From Pseudomonas putida (GTDB lineage: Bacteria; Pseudomonadota; Gammaproteobacteria; Pseudomonadales; Pseudomonadaceae): a DNA stretch of 64,000 nt. The stretch covers positions 124,001-188,000 of the forward strand of contig CP047153.1 of NCBI GenBank assembly GCA_041879295.1, given 5' to 3'. Positions 39,097 to 46,410 of the stretch are shown here, in pieces (within the stretch, counting starts at the first letter, position 1; each line of letters begins with the position of its first letter). Below the pieces are notes generated by a model. That model did not search any database. It was not told the origin of the DNA and was given only the letters and a program-made list of their open reading frames with translations. Made by a program: the position numbers and the translations under genes.

Positions 39097-39360
39097 ATGT
39101 CCAAGCAAATCCAAGCAAATCAAACTGCAGTTCTGGTCGCTGACCGTGAGCAAGGTACGATCCTCGCCGCACTTCGCCACTACCAGGAGTTCCTCCGAAG
39201 TGGGGCGTCAGCTGCTCCGGGCCTGCTTGATATCGCAAGCAATTCCGGTCAGCTCACGCCCCTGTCGACCCAAGAGATCGAAGTGCTGTGCGAGAAAGTA
39301 AATTTCGGGTCGACCCTCAAGGAGCTCGAATCGTTCGTCGCCAACGCAAAAGCTAAGTGA
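39097..39360 (+). CDS. Small hypothetical protein
   Basis: 87 aa, ATG at 39097. VADREQGTILAALRHYQEFL is a helical motif I also associate with small phage/plasmid proteins; the C-terminus has LSTQEIEVLCEKVNFG. Family not named. Overlaps a GTG at the next gene. Confidence 0.65.
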   Translation: MSKQIQANQTAVLVADREQGTILAALRHYQEFLRSGASAAPGLLDIASNSGQLTPLSTQEIEVLCEKVNFGSTLKELESFVANAKAK

Positions 39361-39371
39361 AGGGTGGCGGT

Positions 39372-39620
39372 ATGCATCCGATCATTGAAGCCTCGCGGCT
39401 TATGAAGGGCGCGCAGATCACGCGGAAAGCAGCGGTACATGCCAATGGGGGGACTATCTTCCTCTGGGAGCTCTCAACTGGTGACACCATTGAGACCATA
39501 CGTTCAACCCATGGCTTCAGTTCAACCGCGTTGAAGGCCATCCCCTTTATCGATCGCGTCAATTACTACAGCGCCATGCGTGGCACCAAGGTAACTGGTA
39601 GCTACCAGCTACAAGCTTAG
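39372..39620 (+). CDS. Small hypothetical protein
   Basis: 82 aa from ATG at 39372 (AAGGGTGG upstream; GTG at 39357 overlapping the previous stop is an alternative). Basic, with FLWELSTGDTIETIRSTHGF. Family not recognised. Confidence 0.6.
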   Translation: MHPIIEASRLMKGAQITRKAAVHANGGTIFLWELSTGDTIETIRSTHGFSSTALKAIPFIDRVNYYSAMRGTKVTGSYQLQA

Positions 39621-39633
39621 AAACGCTCCATCC

Positions 39634-39658
39634 AACCCGGCCATGCGCCGGGTTTTTT
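39634..39658 (+). terminator. Rho-independent terminator
   Basis: ACCCGGC / GCCGGGT stem plus six T; preceded by AAACGCTCCATCCAACC. Confidence 0.9.
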
Positions 39659-39676
39659 GATGCGGATTTATAGGCG

Positions 39677-39759
39677 CATGAGGCGCATTCCCCAAGGCAA
39701 GTTCAACGCCTTACGGCAAGACAAGTGCCTTGGCACACCTCACATGAATGGAGCAGGCA
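39677..39759 (+). promoter_or_regulatory. SD-hairpin-type leader of 39760 gene
   Basis: ATGAGGCGCATTCCCC, hairpin AAGGC / GCCTT around AAGTTCAAC (39694-39712). Pairing with the SD itself is not obvious. Confidence 0.45.
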
Positions 39760-39984
39760 ATGGCCACTCTCACCGCAGTTCAAGCACAGAAGAAAATCGA
39801 GGATCACCTGATGAAAGGGGCGGGCATCTACGCCTACCACCCTAAACTGGGTGGCCGCTACTTCAAAGCACGTGTGTCAGGCGAAATGCTGGAGGTCTGG
39901 GACGGATTCAGCTGGTTCGAGGTACCCCGCGAAACGAAGTTCAACAACGGCCATGGATCCGCGGGTGACCTGTTCACTTATTGA
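39760..39984 (+). CDS. Small hypothetical protein
   Basis: 74 aa. ATG at 39760 preferred over ATG 39748 because GGAGCAGG lies directly upstream. Beta-rich (GGRYFKARVSGEMLEVWDGF). Family not recognised. Confidence 0.6.
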   Translation: MATLTAVQAQKKIEDHLMKGAGIYAYHPKLGGRYFKARVSGEMLEVWDGFSWFEVPRETKFNNGHGSAGDLFTY

Positions 39985-40018
39985 TTTGCCAGCTAACAAC
40001 GCCTTTCAGGAGACACAC

Positions 40019-40282
40019 ATGAGCACCCGCACCCCTATCGCAAAAATGGGCAAGACCATCAATGCTGCCGAAGTCGAATTCAAAGTCGGACGCAGTGTTT
40101 ACAAAGTAGAAGTCCCTGCCGGCAGCCGCTGCTGCTTCCTCTCTGGTGGTACCAATGGCGGACGCTGGGTCGTAGACGATCTTTCATTCCTCAATCCGAA
40201 CTCTGCCGTGTACCACGATGCCGACCACTACGGAATTCCGATTCCAGAAACCAACGTAACAGAGGATGCACGCCGGACTTGA
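40019..40282 (+). CDS. Small hypothetical protein
   Basis: 87 aa, ATG at 40019 after CTTTCAGGAGACACAC. Beta-rich with GGTNGGRWVVDDLSF. Family not recognised. Probably co-transcribed with the preceding gene. Confidence 0.62.
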   Translation: MSTRTPIAKMGKTINAAEVEFKVGRSVYKVEVPAGSRCCFLSGGTNGGRWVVDDLSFLNPNSAVYHDADHYGIPIPETNVTEDARRT

Positions 40283-40331
40283 GTCGGCTGGATTCTTGCG
40301 AGCTCTCCAGCTCTGCATAACTGCTTCACCA

Positions 40332-40366
40332 GCCCTCGGACTATTGGTTCGGGGGTTTTCTTATGC
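40332..40366 (+). terminator. Weak Rho-independent terminator
   Basis: CCCTCG-type / CGGGGG stem followed by TTTTC. Confidence 0.5.
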
Positions 40367-41089
40367 TACCGACTGCACCCAAGATCCGGGCGCCGTAGGC
40401 ACTGCTCCTCCCTCCGCCGGCATCTCGACGCCTTCGCCCTCGATCGCTCCCGCAGTAGATACCTCAGGCGTTAGCGGCAGCTGGCAATCACCGCACACCA
40501 GGTTGTACTGGTCGCCGCCGAGCACAGATTTGTTGCAGCCAGCACACGTGTATTTCGTCCTGGCCCAGGCTTTTTTGTTCGAGCTTCGGCGGCCAGCACC
40601 AGCAGGCATGGCAGCACCCGCCAGATTGATATCCAGCCCCTGATCGTGAAGCTCGCGGATGAGGAGGCTCAGGCCACCGCCTTCGAGTAGGTAGTGCGAC
40701 ACCTTCTGCCCGGTCATCCGGCCACCAGGTAGGCCGGTACTGGACGGCTGCAGACCGATCTCAACCATTTTCTCGGCCCAGACCTGGTCGTGGTAGGCCC
40801 GCCGCGGGGGCTGTCCGGAGTGCTGGCGGTACTGATGACAAACCTGATGCGCCAGCGACTCGATCATTTTGCTGCTCGACAGGTGCGCCCCAATGGCAAT
40901 TTGGTCCAGCGCCGGGCAGAGCTCCCCGCTCGGGAGAGCGCCAGGCCGGTAATGGCCTTCGGATCCCTGGCGTGTCGAAAATCTGATTTCGCAGCCAGGC
41001 AATGCCCCGGAAAAGAAGCGCTCGTTGATGGCGTGATAGGCGTGGTGCAGTTGCTGCAACGGGTGAGAAGGCGGCTTTGCGGTATCCAT
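40361..41089 (-). CDS. SprT-like zincin-fold protein with altered active site
   Basis: 242 aa, ATG at 41089. Resembles the SprT-like/SprT metallopeptidase domain: LHHAYHAINERFFSGALPGC at the start, then ESLAHQVCHQYRQHSG and YHDQVWAEKMVEIGL. The metal motif reads HQVCH (His81, Gln82, His85): the catalytic Glu of HExxH is replaced by Gln, so protease activity is doubtful although zinc could still bind. A C-terminal zinc ribbon follows (CAGCNKS...VCGDCQ). SprT/Spartan relatives cut proteins crosslinked to DNA. Divergent from the dsbC-tra operon over a shared operator region. Confidence 0.8.
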   Translation of the reverse strand: MDTAKPPSHPLQQLHHAYHAINERFFSGALPGCEIRFSTRQGSEGHYRPGALPSGELCPALDQIAIGAHLSSSKMIESLAHQVCHQYRQHSGQPPRRAYHDQVWAEKMVEIGLQPSSTGLPGGRMTGQKVSHYLLEGGGLSLLIRELHDQGLDINLAGAAMPAGAGRRSSNKKAWARTKYTCAGCNKSVLGGDQYNLVCGDCQLPLTPEVSTAGAIEGEGVEMPAEGGAVPTAPGSWVQSVA

Positions 41090-41110
41090 AACTCTCTTTT
41101 AATACTCGCT

Positions 41111-41167
41111 GCGTATAGTCACGCGTTGTCGGTGTTGCTAGTATATGGTTACACGTACACATAATTC
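41111..41167. promoter_or_regulatory. Divergent promoter region with two TACGYGTTATG-type sites
   Basis: ACGCGTTGTC at 41121-41130 and TATATGGTTACACGTACAC plus ATAATTC at 41143-41167. The second reads GTGTACGTGTAACCATATAC on the minus strand. Lies between the SprT-like gene and dsbC. Confidence 0.55.
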
Positions 41168-41199
41168 TACATACACCATTTCTAAATCTGAGGTAACCG

Positions 41200-42003
41200 A
41201 TGAAAAAGCTCGCTGTCGCTCTCGCTCTCGCCAGTTGCTCGCTGGCTGCATTCGCCCAGGCCGAGTCGCCTGCACCCGAGGTGGCTCAGGCCCCTGTCGC
41301 AGCCTCCGCTCCAGCAGCTGCGGCTGCGGCGGCGGCGCCAGCGGCAGACATCGAGATCATGACCGTGCTCAACACGCTCAAGGGCAAATACCCCTCCACC
41401 AACTTCACCAACGTGGAGCGGGCGCCGATCGATGGCCTCTACGAAATCACCATGGGCAAGAACATTGCCTACACCGATGCCACAGGTCGCTACCTGTTGT
41501 TCGGCAGCGTCTACGACATGCAGACCCGCAAGGACCTGACGGCACCCAAGCGAGCAGCTGCTGAGAAGATCGACGTATCGAAGTTTCCGCTGGCCGACGC
41601 GTTCACTCGCGTGAAGGGCAACGGCTCCCGCAAGCTCTACCTGTTCTCTGACCCTGACTGCCCGTTCTGCAAAACCCTGGAATCGGACGTCCTGGCCAAG
41701 CTCGACAACGTCACGATCTACACCTTCATGTACCCGCTGGACTCGCTGCACCCTCAGGCTCGCGCCAAAGCTGAATCGGTCTGGTGCTTGCCTGAAGCGG
41801 GCCGTGCAGCAGCATGGGAAGCTCTGGCGCACGGCACCCAGCCACCGGCCAAAAAATGCGACAACCCTATCGAGCGCAACATCGCGCTGGCTGAAAGCAT
41901 CGGCTTCCAAGGCACCCCAGCAATGGTGAGCGAAGACGGCCGAAAGCTGCCGGGTCTGGTACCACTTGAGCGCCTGGAAAACTTCCTCAACGGCGGTTCC
42001 TGA
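41200..42003 (+). CDS. dsbC: DsbC-type periplasmic disulfide isomerase
   Basis: 267 aa, ATG at 41200. Sec signal peptide (about residues 1-20), an Ala/Pro-rich linker (about 22-50), a DsbC dimerisation-like domain (YPSTNFTNVERAPIDGLYEI) and a thioredoxin fold with DPDCPFCKTLE (Cys154, Cys157) and cis-Pro GTPAMV. It should reshuffle disulphides in Cys-rich transfer proteins; TraU and other tra products follow in the same direction. Plasmid transfer regions of the F/SXT type often carry such a gene. Confidence 0.88.
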   Translation: MKKLAVALALASCSLAAFAQAESPAPEVAQAPVAASAPAAAAAAAAPAADIEIMTVLNTLKGKYPSTNFTNVERAPIDGLYEITMGKNIAYTDATGRYLLFGSVYDMQTRKDLTAPKRAAAEKIDVSKFPLADAFTRVKGNGSRKLYLFSDPDCPFCKTLESDVLAKLDNVTIYTFMYPLDSLHPQARAKAESVWCLPEAGRAAAWEALAHGTQPPAKKCDNPIERNIALAESIGFQGTPAMVSEDGRKLPGLVPLERLENFLNGGS

Positions 42004-42109
42004 TCCCCCCTCCGACAGTCTTCTCCACGTGGCCATTTCGATGGCCACGTTGGTTTCTGATCACCTGATCATCATGAGCCCCGGGCTGGGCATTCTCATT
42101 GGAGTTGTG

Positions 42110-42739
42110 ATGAAGCTAAGCAGCTTATGCGCATCCGCTTTCCTTACCGCCCTCTACCTCGCGTCATCCACTGTTCATGCCGAAGAGCTCGGCAAATACG
42201 GAAACACCTGGGAGATCCAGGAGCAGGATGCAATCGACATGATCCAAGGTCGGTTGAAAGCGATGGACAAGAAAGGCGAACTCGACAAGTTCTGGAACGA
42301 CTACCGCGACAAGCAGTTGGCCGGAGCAGAAAACCCCAAGCCGCTACCCGGCATTGGCCCCGTCGTTGAGCCACAGATCAGGATGTACGACCCGACCTAC
42401 ACGTACCCTGAAACCGTCAAAGATCATCTGGGCAACATCCTGGTGCCGGCGGGCACTCGCATCAACCCGCTGGACCACATCACCCTCAGCAAAGCGATCA
42501 TCTTCATCGACGCTCGCGACCCGAAGCAGCTGCAGTACGCCAAGAAGCGCACGGACGAGCACCCCCGGGACAAAGTCGTGCTGGTAGCGGGCTCGTTCCT
42601 GAAGCTCGATCGAGAGTGGGGCCGCCCGGTCTACTTCGACCAGATGGGAATCCTCACGAAGAAGTTCGGGATCGAGCGCGTTCCCGCGGTCCTGACCCAG
42701 AAGGGTAGGGAACTCCAGATTGAGGAGTTGAAGCTATGA
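42110..42739 (+). CDS. traW: Conjugal transfer protein TraW
   Basis: 209 aa from ATG at 42110; GTG at 42107 is the alternative. Signal peptide ending STVHA, then GKYGNTWEIQEQDAIDMIQG, typical of the TraW N-terminus. TraW works in the periplasm with TrbC, TraU and others in F-pilus assembly. Its end overlaps the traU start. The dsbC-traW-traU-trbC block is separated by about 11 kb from traL-traC, unlike in F. Confidence 0.85.
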   Translation: MKLSSLCASAFLTALYLASSTVHAEELGKYGNTWEIQEQDAIDMIQGRLKAMDKKGELDKFWNDYRDKQLAGAENPKPLPGIGPVVEPQIRMYDPTYTYPETVKDHLGNILVPAGTRINPLDHITLSKAIIFIDARDPKQLQYAKKRTDEHPRDKVVLVAGSFLKLDREWGRPVYFDQMGILTKKFGIERVPAVLTQKGRELQIEELKL

Positions 42740-43773
42740 AGAAACTGCTTATGGCCCTGGGCTTTGTGGCCACGGCCCTGCTCAGTACGGTCAGCTCTGC
42801 TGATGAAGGCGTGTGCACCGGCAAATTCCCGAACCTGATTTCGGACGTCTGCTGGTCCTGCATGTTCCCGATCAAGCTTTTCGGTTCCACGGAGCTCATC
42901 TCCGATGGCCAGGAAGACTTCGACAGTGGCAACAAAAGCGCGTTCTGCACGTGTGACAATCCGCCCAAGGTCGGCATTCCCACCTCGTTCTGGGAGTTCG
43001 ACATGATGACCGACGTTACCACGGTGCCAGGGTGCTTCCCTTTGCTTGGTGGGGTGAAGGTCAATGTAGGCGTGAACGCCGATGCCTTCGGCTATATCTC
43101 TGACGATCAGAGCAGCGGTATTGGTAGTACCCGAGACTCGTTCATGCAGGTCAACTTCTACATCAACCCGGCCATGTATGTGATGGGCGCCATCCTGGAC
43201 GATACCTGCATGGACAACCGTGGTATCGACGTCCCCTGGATGTCTTTCGCAGACCCCACCCACAACGACGACGAGCTCGCCGGCATCCTGACACCATACG
43301 CATTCCCGTTCGGAAGCATGCTGGCGATCGGGGCCATGTCCGCCGATGCCGTTGCCGCCGCCGCGGGCTTTCCACTGTCGACGATCTTCTGGGCAGCCGG
43401 GTCGTACGGCCACATGTACCCGCTGACCGGCCGTAACGAGGCCCACCTGAGCATGGAGCAAACCGCCAGACTGCAAACCACGCGCATTCTCGCAAAACTG
43501 CACGCTGCTGGCACCCAGTGGGCAGCAATGGGAGGGGACGCCATGTGTGGCTACTACCCGCAGATCATCATGGACAAGCGGCAGTACAAGCTGACTCGCC
43601 TCTACCCCAAGCCTGAGACCGCAAAAATCGCAGGCAAGTGCTGCTCCCCAATCGGGCGGTCGACCATTTTGACCGAATCAAACACTGAGTTCCCTCTCCC
43701 AGGTTACAAGGACTTTGGCTATGGCATTTTCCGTAAACGCGACTGCTGCGGCGGCGCTACTCTTAGCAACTAG
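42736..43773 (+). CDS. traU: Conjugal transfer protein TraU
   Basis: 345 aa, start overlapping the traW stop (ATGA). Signal peptide, then a Cys-rich periplasmic protein (about 15 Cys; VCTGKFPNLISDVCWSCMFP near the start, CCSP and CCGG near the end). TraU is needed for DNA transfer and pilus assembly in F-type systems. The many cysteines explain the nearby dsbC. It overlaps trbC by about 50 bp. Confidence 0.9.
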   Translation: MKKLLMALGFVATALLSTVSSADEGVCTGKFPNLISDVCWSCMFPIKLFGSTELISDGQEDFDSGNKSAFCTCDNPPKVGIPTSFWEFDMMTDVTTVPGCFPLLGGVKVNVGVNADAFGYISDDQSSGIGSTRDSFMQVNFYINPAMYVMGAILDDTCMDNRGIDVPWMSFADPTHNDDELAGILTPYAFPFGSMLAIGAMSADAVAAAAGFPLSTIFWAAGSYGHMYPLTGRNEAHLSMEQTARLQTTRILAKLHAAGTQWAAMGGDAMCGYYPQIIMDKRQYKLTRLYPKPETAKIAGKCCSPIGRSTILTESNTEFPLPGYKDFGYGIFRKRDCCGGATLSN

Positions 43774-44452
43774 TTTCTTCGCCGTGCCTGCCGTGTCTCA
43801 GCAGCTGGAAATGCCTTCCAACGAAGCTATCCAGAAGATCATGCAGGAGCAGGCGGCATCTCGTAGTGCAGCCCTGAACGGGAAGATTGATCCGGTGAAG
43901 GCGGGCACGTTCAAGGCCACGGTGCCGGTCATCAAGGCCCCAGCGCCCACTAAGACCGAATCGCTCGACGACGTGATTGCCCGATTTAACGCTGCCAAGG
44001 ACGGGAAGAAGGTTAGCCATGGCGCGAACGACTTCATCATCTTCGTGTCGTTCTCGATGCCCAAGGACAAGCTTGAGCGACTGGCGCAACAAGCCCGCGA
44101 AACCGGTGCCGTCATGGTCGTGAGAGGGTTCAAGAACGGCTCTCAAATGCAGACCAAACAGGCTGCGCTGGAGGTGAATAAGGCCGGCGTGCCGTGGGAG
44201 ATCAACCCCAATCTGTTCAAGGCCTTCAAAGTCGAATCGGTACCTACGTTCGTTGTGGCTTCTGCAGAAGCAGAGTCCGTTCTGGACGATGGCTGCTCAC
44301 CAGATGCCACCTTCACGTCGATCACCGGCGACATCAGCGCCATGCTGGCCCTGGATACCATCCGCCTCCGTGCGCAGCCTGAGATCGCGAAGCTTGCCGA
44401 GGCCAGGTTGCAGAAGATCTACAAACAACAAGCCCCTGGCACCGTCCACTGA
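43721..44452 (+). CDS. trbC: F-type conjugal transfer protein TrbC
   Basis: 243 aa from ATG at 43721 (TTG at 43715 possible), inside the end of traU. Signal peptide (about residues 1-27), then NDFIIFVSFSMPKDKLERLA and GVPWEINPNLFKAFKVESVP followed by TFVV: the thioredoxin-like domain of F-type TrbC without a CxxC. It partners TraW in pilus assembly. Followed by a short terminator-like repeat (44462-44482). Confidence 0.85.
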   Translation: MAFSVNATAAAALLLATSFFAVPAVSQQLEMPSNEAIQKIMQEQAASRSAALNGKIDPVKAGTFKATVPVIKAPAPTKTESLDDVIARFNAAKDGKKVSHGANDFIIFVSFSMPKDKLERLAQQARETGAVMVVRGFKNGSQMQTKQAALEVNKAGVPWEINPNLFKAFKVESVPTFVVASAEAESVLDDGCSPDATFTSITGDISAMLALDTIRLRAQPEIAKLAEARLQKIYKQQAPGTVH

Positions 44453-44493
44453 CATGATCGAGCCCGGCATCGCGCCGGGCTTCTGGAGAAACT

Positions 44494-44889
44494 ATGCAAA
44501 CCGAACTGACCACCATTGCTTGGGAGCCAGGCTTCAAACTCAACCTGAGCTCCTGGGCTGATTTGGAGATTGCGAAGCGTCGGGGAGAAGGCCCGGGCGA
44601 ACTATCGGCTTGCGCGTTGAATTCCTGCATCTACTTCCAGGGGCGCTATGTCATGACCCGCGACCTGGTCGAGCACGTCGAAAAGGGCATCACCTGGAAC
44701 GCGCAGGTTTATGAGGCGTGGAACTATGGCCGGTGCGAAGAAATTCACAGAATTTGCCGAGGGCTTTCACCGTCAGACGCCGACGCTCTGCTGCATGCCA
44801 GCGGGTATGCGGACGTCAGCCTGGATGAGCTCAGCGACGCCTCGGACGAAGCAGTCCAAGAGGCGTGGGACGCGCTGTACGGCGAGTAA
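44494..44889 (+). CDS. Hypothetical protein
   Basis: 131 aa, ATG at 44494 after CTGGAGAAACT. Soluble; CALNSCIYFQGRYVMTRDLV in the middle, acidic C-terminus. Family not recognised. Position behind trbC suggests accessory transfer function, but nothing in the sequence shows it. Confidence 0.62.
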   Translation: MQTELTTIAWEPGFKLNLSSWADLEIAKRRGEGPGELSACALNSCIYFQGRYVMTRDLVEHVEKGITWNAQVYEAWNYGRCEEIHRICRGLSPSDADALLHASGYADVSLDELSDASDEAVQEAWDALYGE

Positions 44890-44919
44890 TAAAAAACCCG
44901 GCCTCAGGTGAGGCCGGGT
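44889..44919 (-). terminator. Rho-independent terminator
   Basis: ACCCGGCCTC / GAGGCCGGGT strong stem; T run on the minus strand. Confidence 0.85.
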
Positions 44920-44930
44920 GCTGTAAAACG

Positions 44931-45311
44931 TTAATCAGCTTGAGCCAAGCGCCCAGAACCGAATGCCACACGGCGGGCCACTGCATCCCATTCCTGCACA
45001 GTAACCAGCATGCTGGTGCGAGCCTTCTCGTGACCGTTTACCGTCTGGCGATAGTGCAAACGCACATGGCCTGGCGTGACGCTGGGATACCCTTCGAGCT
45101 CGAACACGTTACGGAAGCCGTCTACATCGATGTTGCTGGTGGTGTAGATCTGCGAGAAGAACATCCTGTAATAACCGGCCTTTGCCAGCATCACAGCAAT
45201 CTCAAAGAGCAGTTTCAAGCGCATGCAGCACGCGCTGATGAACAGAGCGAGTTCAAGCGACAGAGCTTGAACTTTGCGTTTGCAAACATCGGTGTCGATA
45301 GTCAGCTTCAT
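44931..45311 (-). CDS. Hypothetical protein
   Basis: 126 aa. ATG at 45311 rather than 45317 because GGGAGA sits 7 bases upstream. One moderately hydrophobic stretch (ALSLELALFISACCMRLKLL). C-terminal part beta-like. Family not recognised. Confidence 0.6.
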   Translation of the reverse strand: MKLTIDTDVCKRKVQALSLELALFISACCMRLKLLFEIAVMLAKAGYYRMFFSQIYTTSNIDVDGFRNVFELEGYPSVTPGHVRLHYRQTVNGHEKARTSMLVTVQEWDAVARRVAFGSGRLAQAD

Positions 45312-45391
45312 GGTCATTCTCCCGGGGTGATTGGCTAAGCCTTGCGTTCGCCTAGTACCCGGTAATGCACATCACGCGACTACAAATCGGA

Positions 45392-46288
45392 TTATCCCTG
45401 TGCAGCCTCCTCACCGCCGAGCGCTTCCATGAGAGCGGGCACGAGCTTTGCCAGCACGCCGGCGTAAGTCAGAAACATCGCGCCGAATGCTGCCTCCTCA
45501 TCCTCCTCATCGGGAATCTCTTTGTTCACGTTTTCGAGGAAGACAATGCGCTTGAGTGTCGACTTGTCAGTCAGCACGAAGGACACCTCTTCATTGAACG
45601 TCATGGCCAACCGTACGGGGCGCCGACCTTCGAGGAGGTGCTGTCGGATCTCCTCGCGCTCCAGGCTGATCGAGGCGTAGCCCACCTTAGATTTTTCAAG
45701 GTCCAGCCCCTGCAGGTTGACCTCACGGTCGACCGTGAATTCGTCGGGGGATTCGTTGTTCATCAACCAGGTGGCCATCGCAGAGGAGGGGTCCATCGAG
45801 GTTCGAATCAGTGATGCAGGGATATCGATGGCGTCATGTATTTGAGTGACGACATCATCGGCTTTCGCCGGTGAGCCACAGTCGATGCCGATCAGGCCCG
45901 CCGCAGTATCGATCCACACCTTCTCCGTGCTCTGTGACTCGAATGCCCTGGGCAAGAGCTCGATAAACGCCTCTTCCTTCATCGCCTTGAGCTGGTCCCG
46001 GCTCGGCTTGTAGCCCTTCTCGGAGAGCATCTTGGCCGCCTTCTTCGCCACGTGTCGCTGCAATACAGGCTCGGGTACCTTCTTTTCTTCAAAGCACAGA
46101 TTTAGCAGGATCTGCTTCTGCACCTCGAACACGAGGCCACCGCCAACCCGGGGCTCCACCCAACCCTGGGTTTTGATGACGCTACCCGTACAGGGAGTGA
46201 ATGCCCTTTTTTCCAGACGTTTCGCAAGCTCGGCCGTAGACAAGCCCCAGGGCTCAGTAATCCGGTAGAGGTGAAGGTTCGAAAACAT
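45392..46288 (-). CDS. rdgC: Recombination-associated protein RdgC
   Basis: 298 aa. ATG at 46288; the protein starts MFSNLHLYRITEPW, the characteristic RdgC start, and continues with the ring-forming family's pattern (CTGSVIKTQGWVEPRVGGGL and SLEREEIRQHLLEGRRPVRL). RdgC is a ring-shaped dsDNA-binding protein that limits RecA filament formation. Close to usual length (about 300 aa). Divergent from ligA over a promoter with the TACGYGTTATG box. A plasmid copy beside a ligase and primase suggests control of recombination after conjugative entry. Confidence 0.92.
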   Translation of the reverse strand: MFSNLHLYRITEPWGLSTAELAKRLEKRAFTPCTGSVIKTQGWVEPRVGGGLVFEVQKQILLNLCFEEKKVPEPVLQRHVAKKAAKMLSEKGYKPSRDQLKAMKEEAFIELLPRAFESQSTEKVWIDTAAGLIGIDCGSPAKADDVVTQIHDAIDIPASLIRTSMDPSSAMATWLMNNESPDEFTVDREVNLQGLDLEKSKVGYASISLEREEIRQHLLEGRRPVRLAMTFNEEVSFVLTDKSTLKRIVFLENVNKEIPDEEDEEAAFGAMFLTYAGVLAKLVPALMEALGGEEAAQG

Positions 46289-46342
46289 TATGCAACTCAC
46301 TCCTGGCCGGCTTACCGCCAGCACAATTTGGCGCACGAAAAA

Positions 46343-46378
46343 GAAACATGTACGCATAATACTGGCAGATTTATTATC
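46343..46378. promoter_or_regulatory. Divergent rdgC/ligA promoter with TACGYGTTATG-type box
   Basis: Minus strand: CCAGTATTATGCGTACATG then TTTC, matching the 4728 site, for rdgC. Plus strand: TATTATC at 46372-46378 about 35 bp before ligA. Confidence 0.62.
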
Positions 46379-46410
46379 ATGCACACACCTATCCTGCCAG
46401 TGGAAAAACC

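Noticed and set aside
2401..39759. CsrA/RsmA target sites as the explanation of the leaders
   Set aside because: The SD regions read CAGGAG or AAGGAG; the CANGGANG pattern in a hairpin loop is not seen, and here GGAG lies in the stem.
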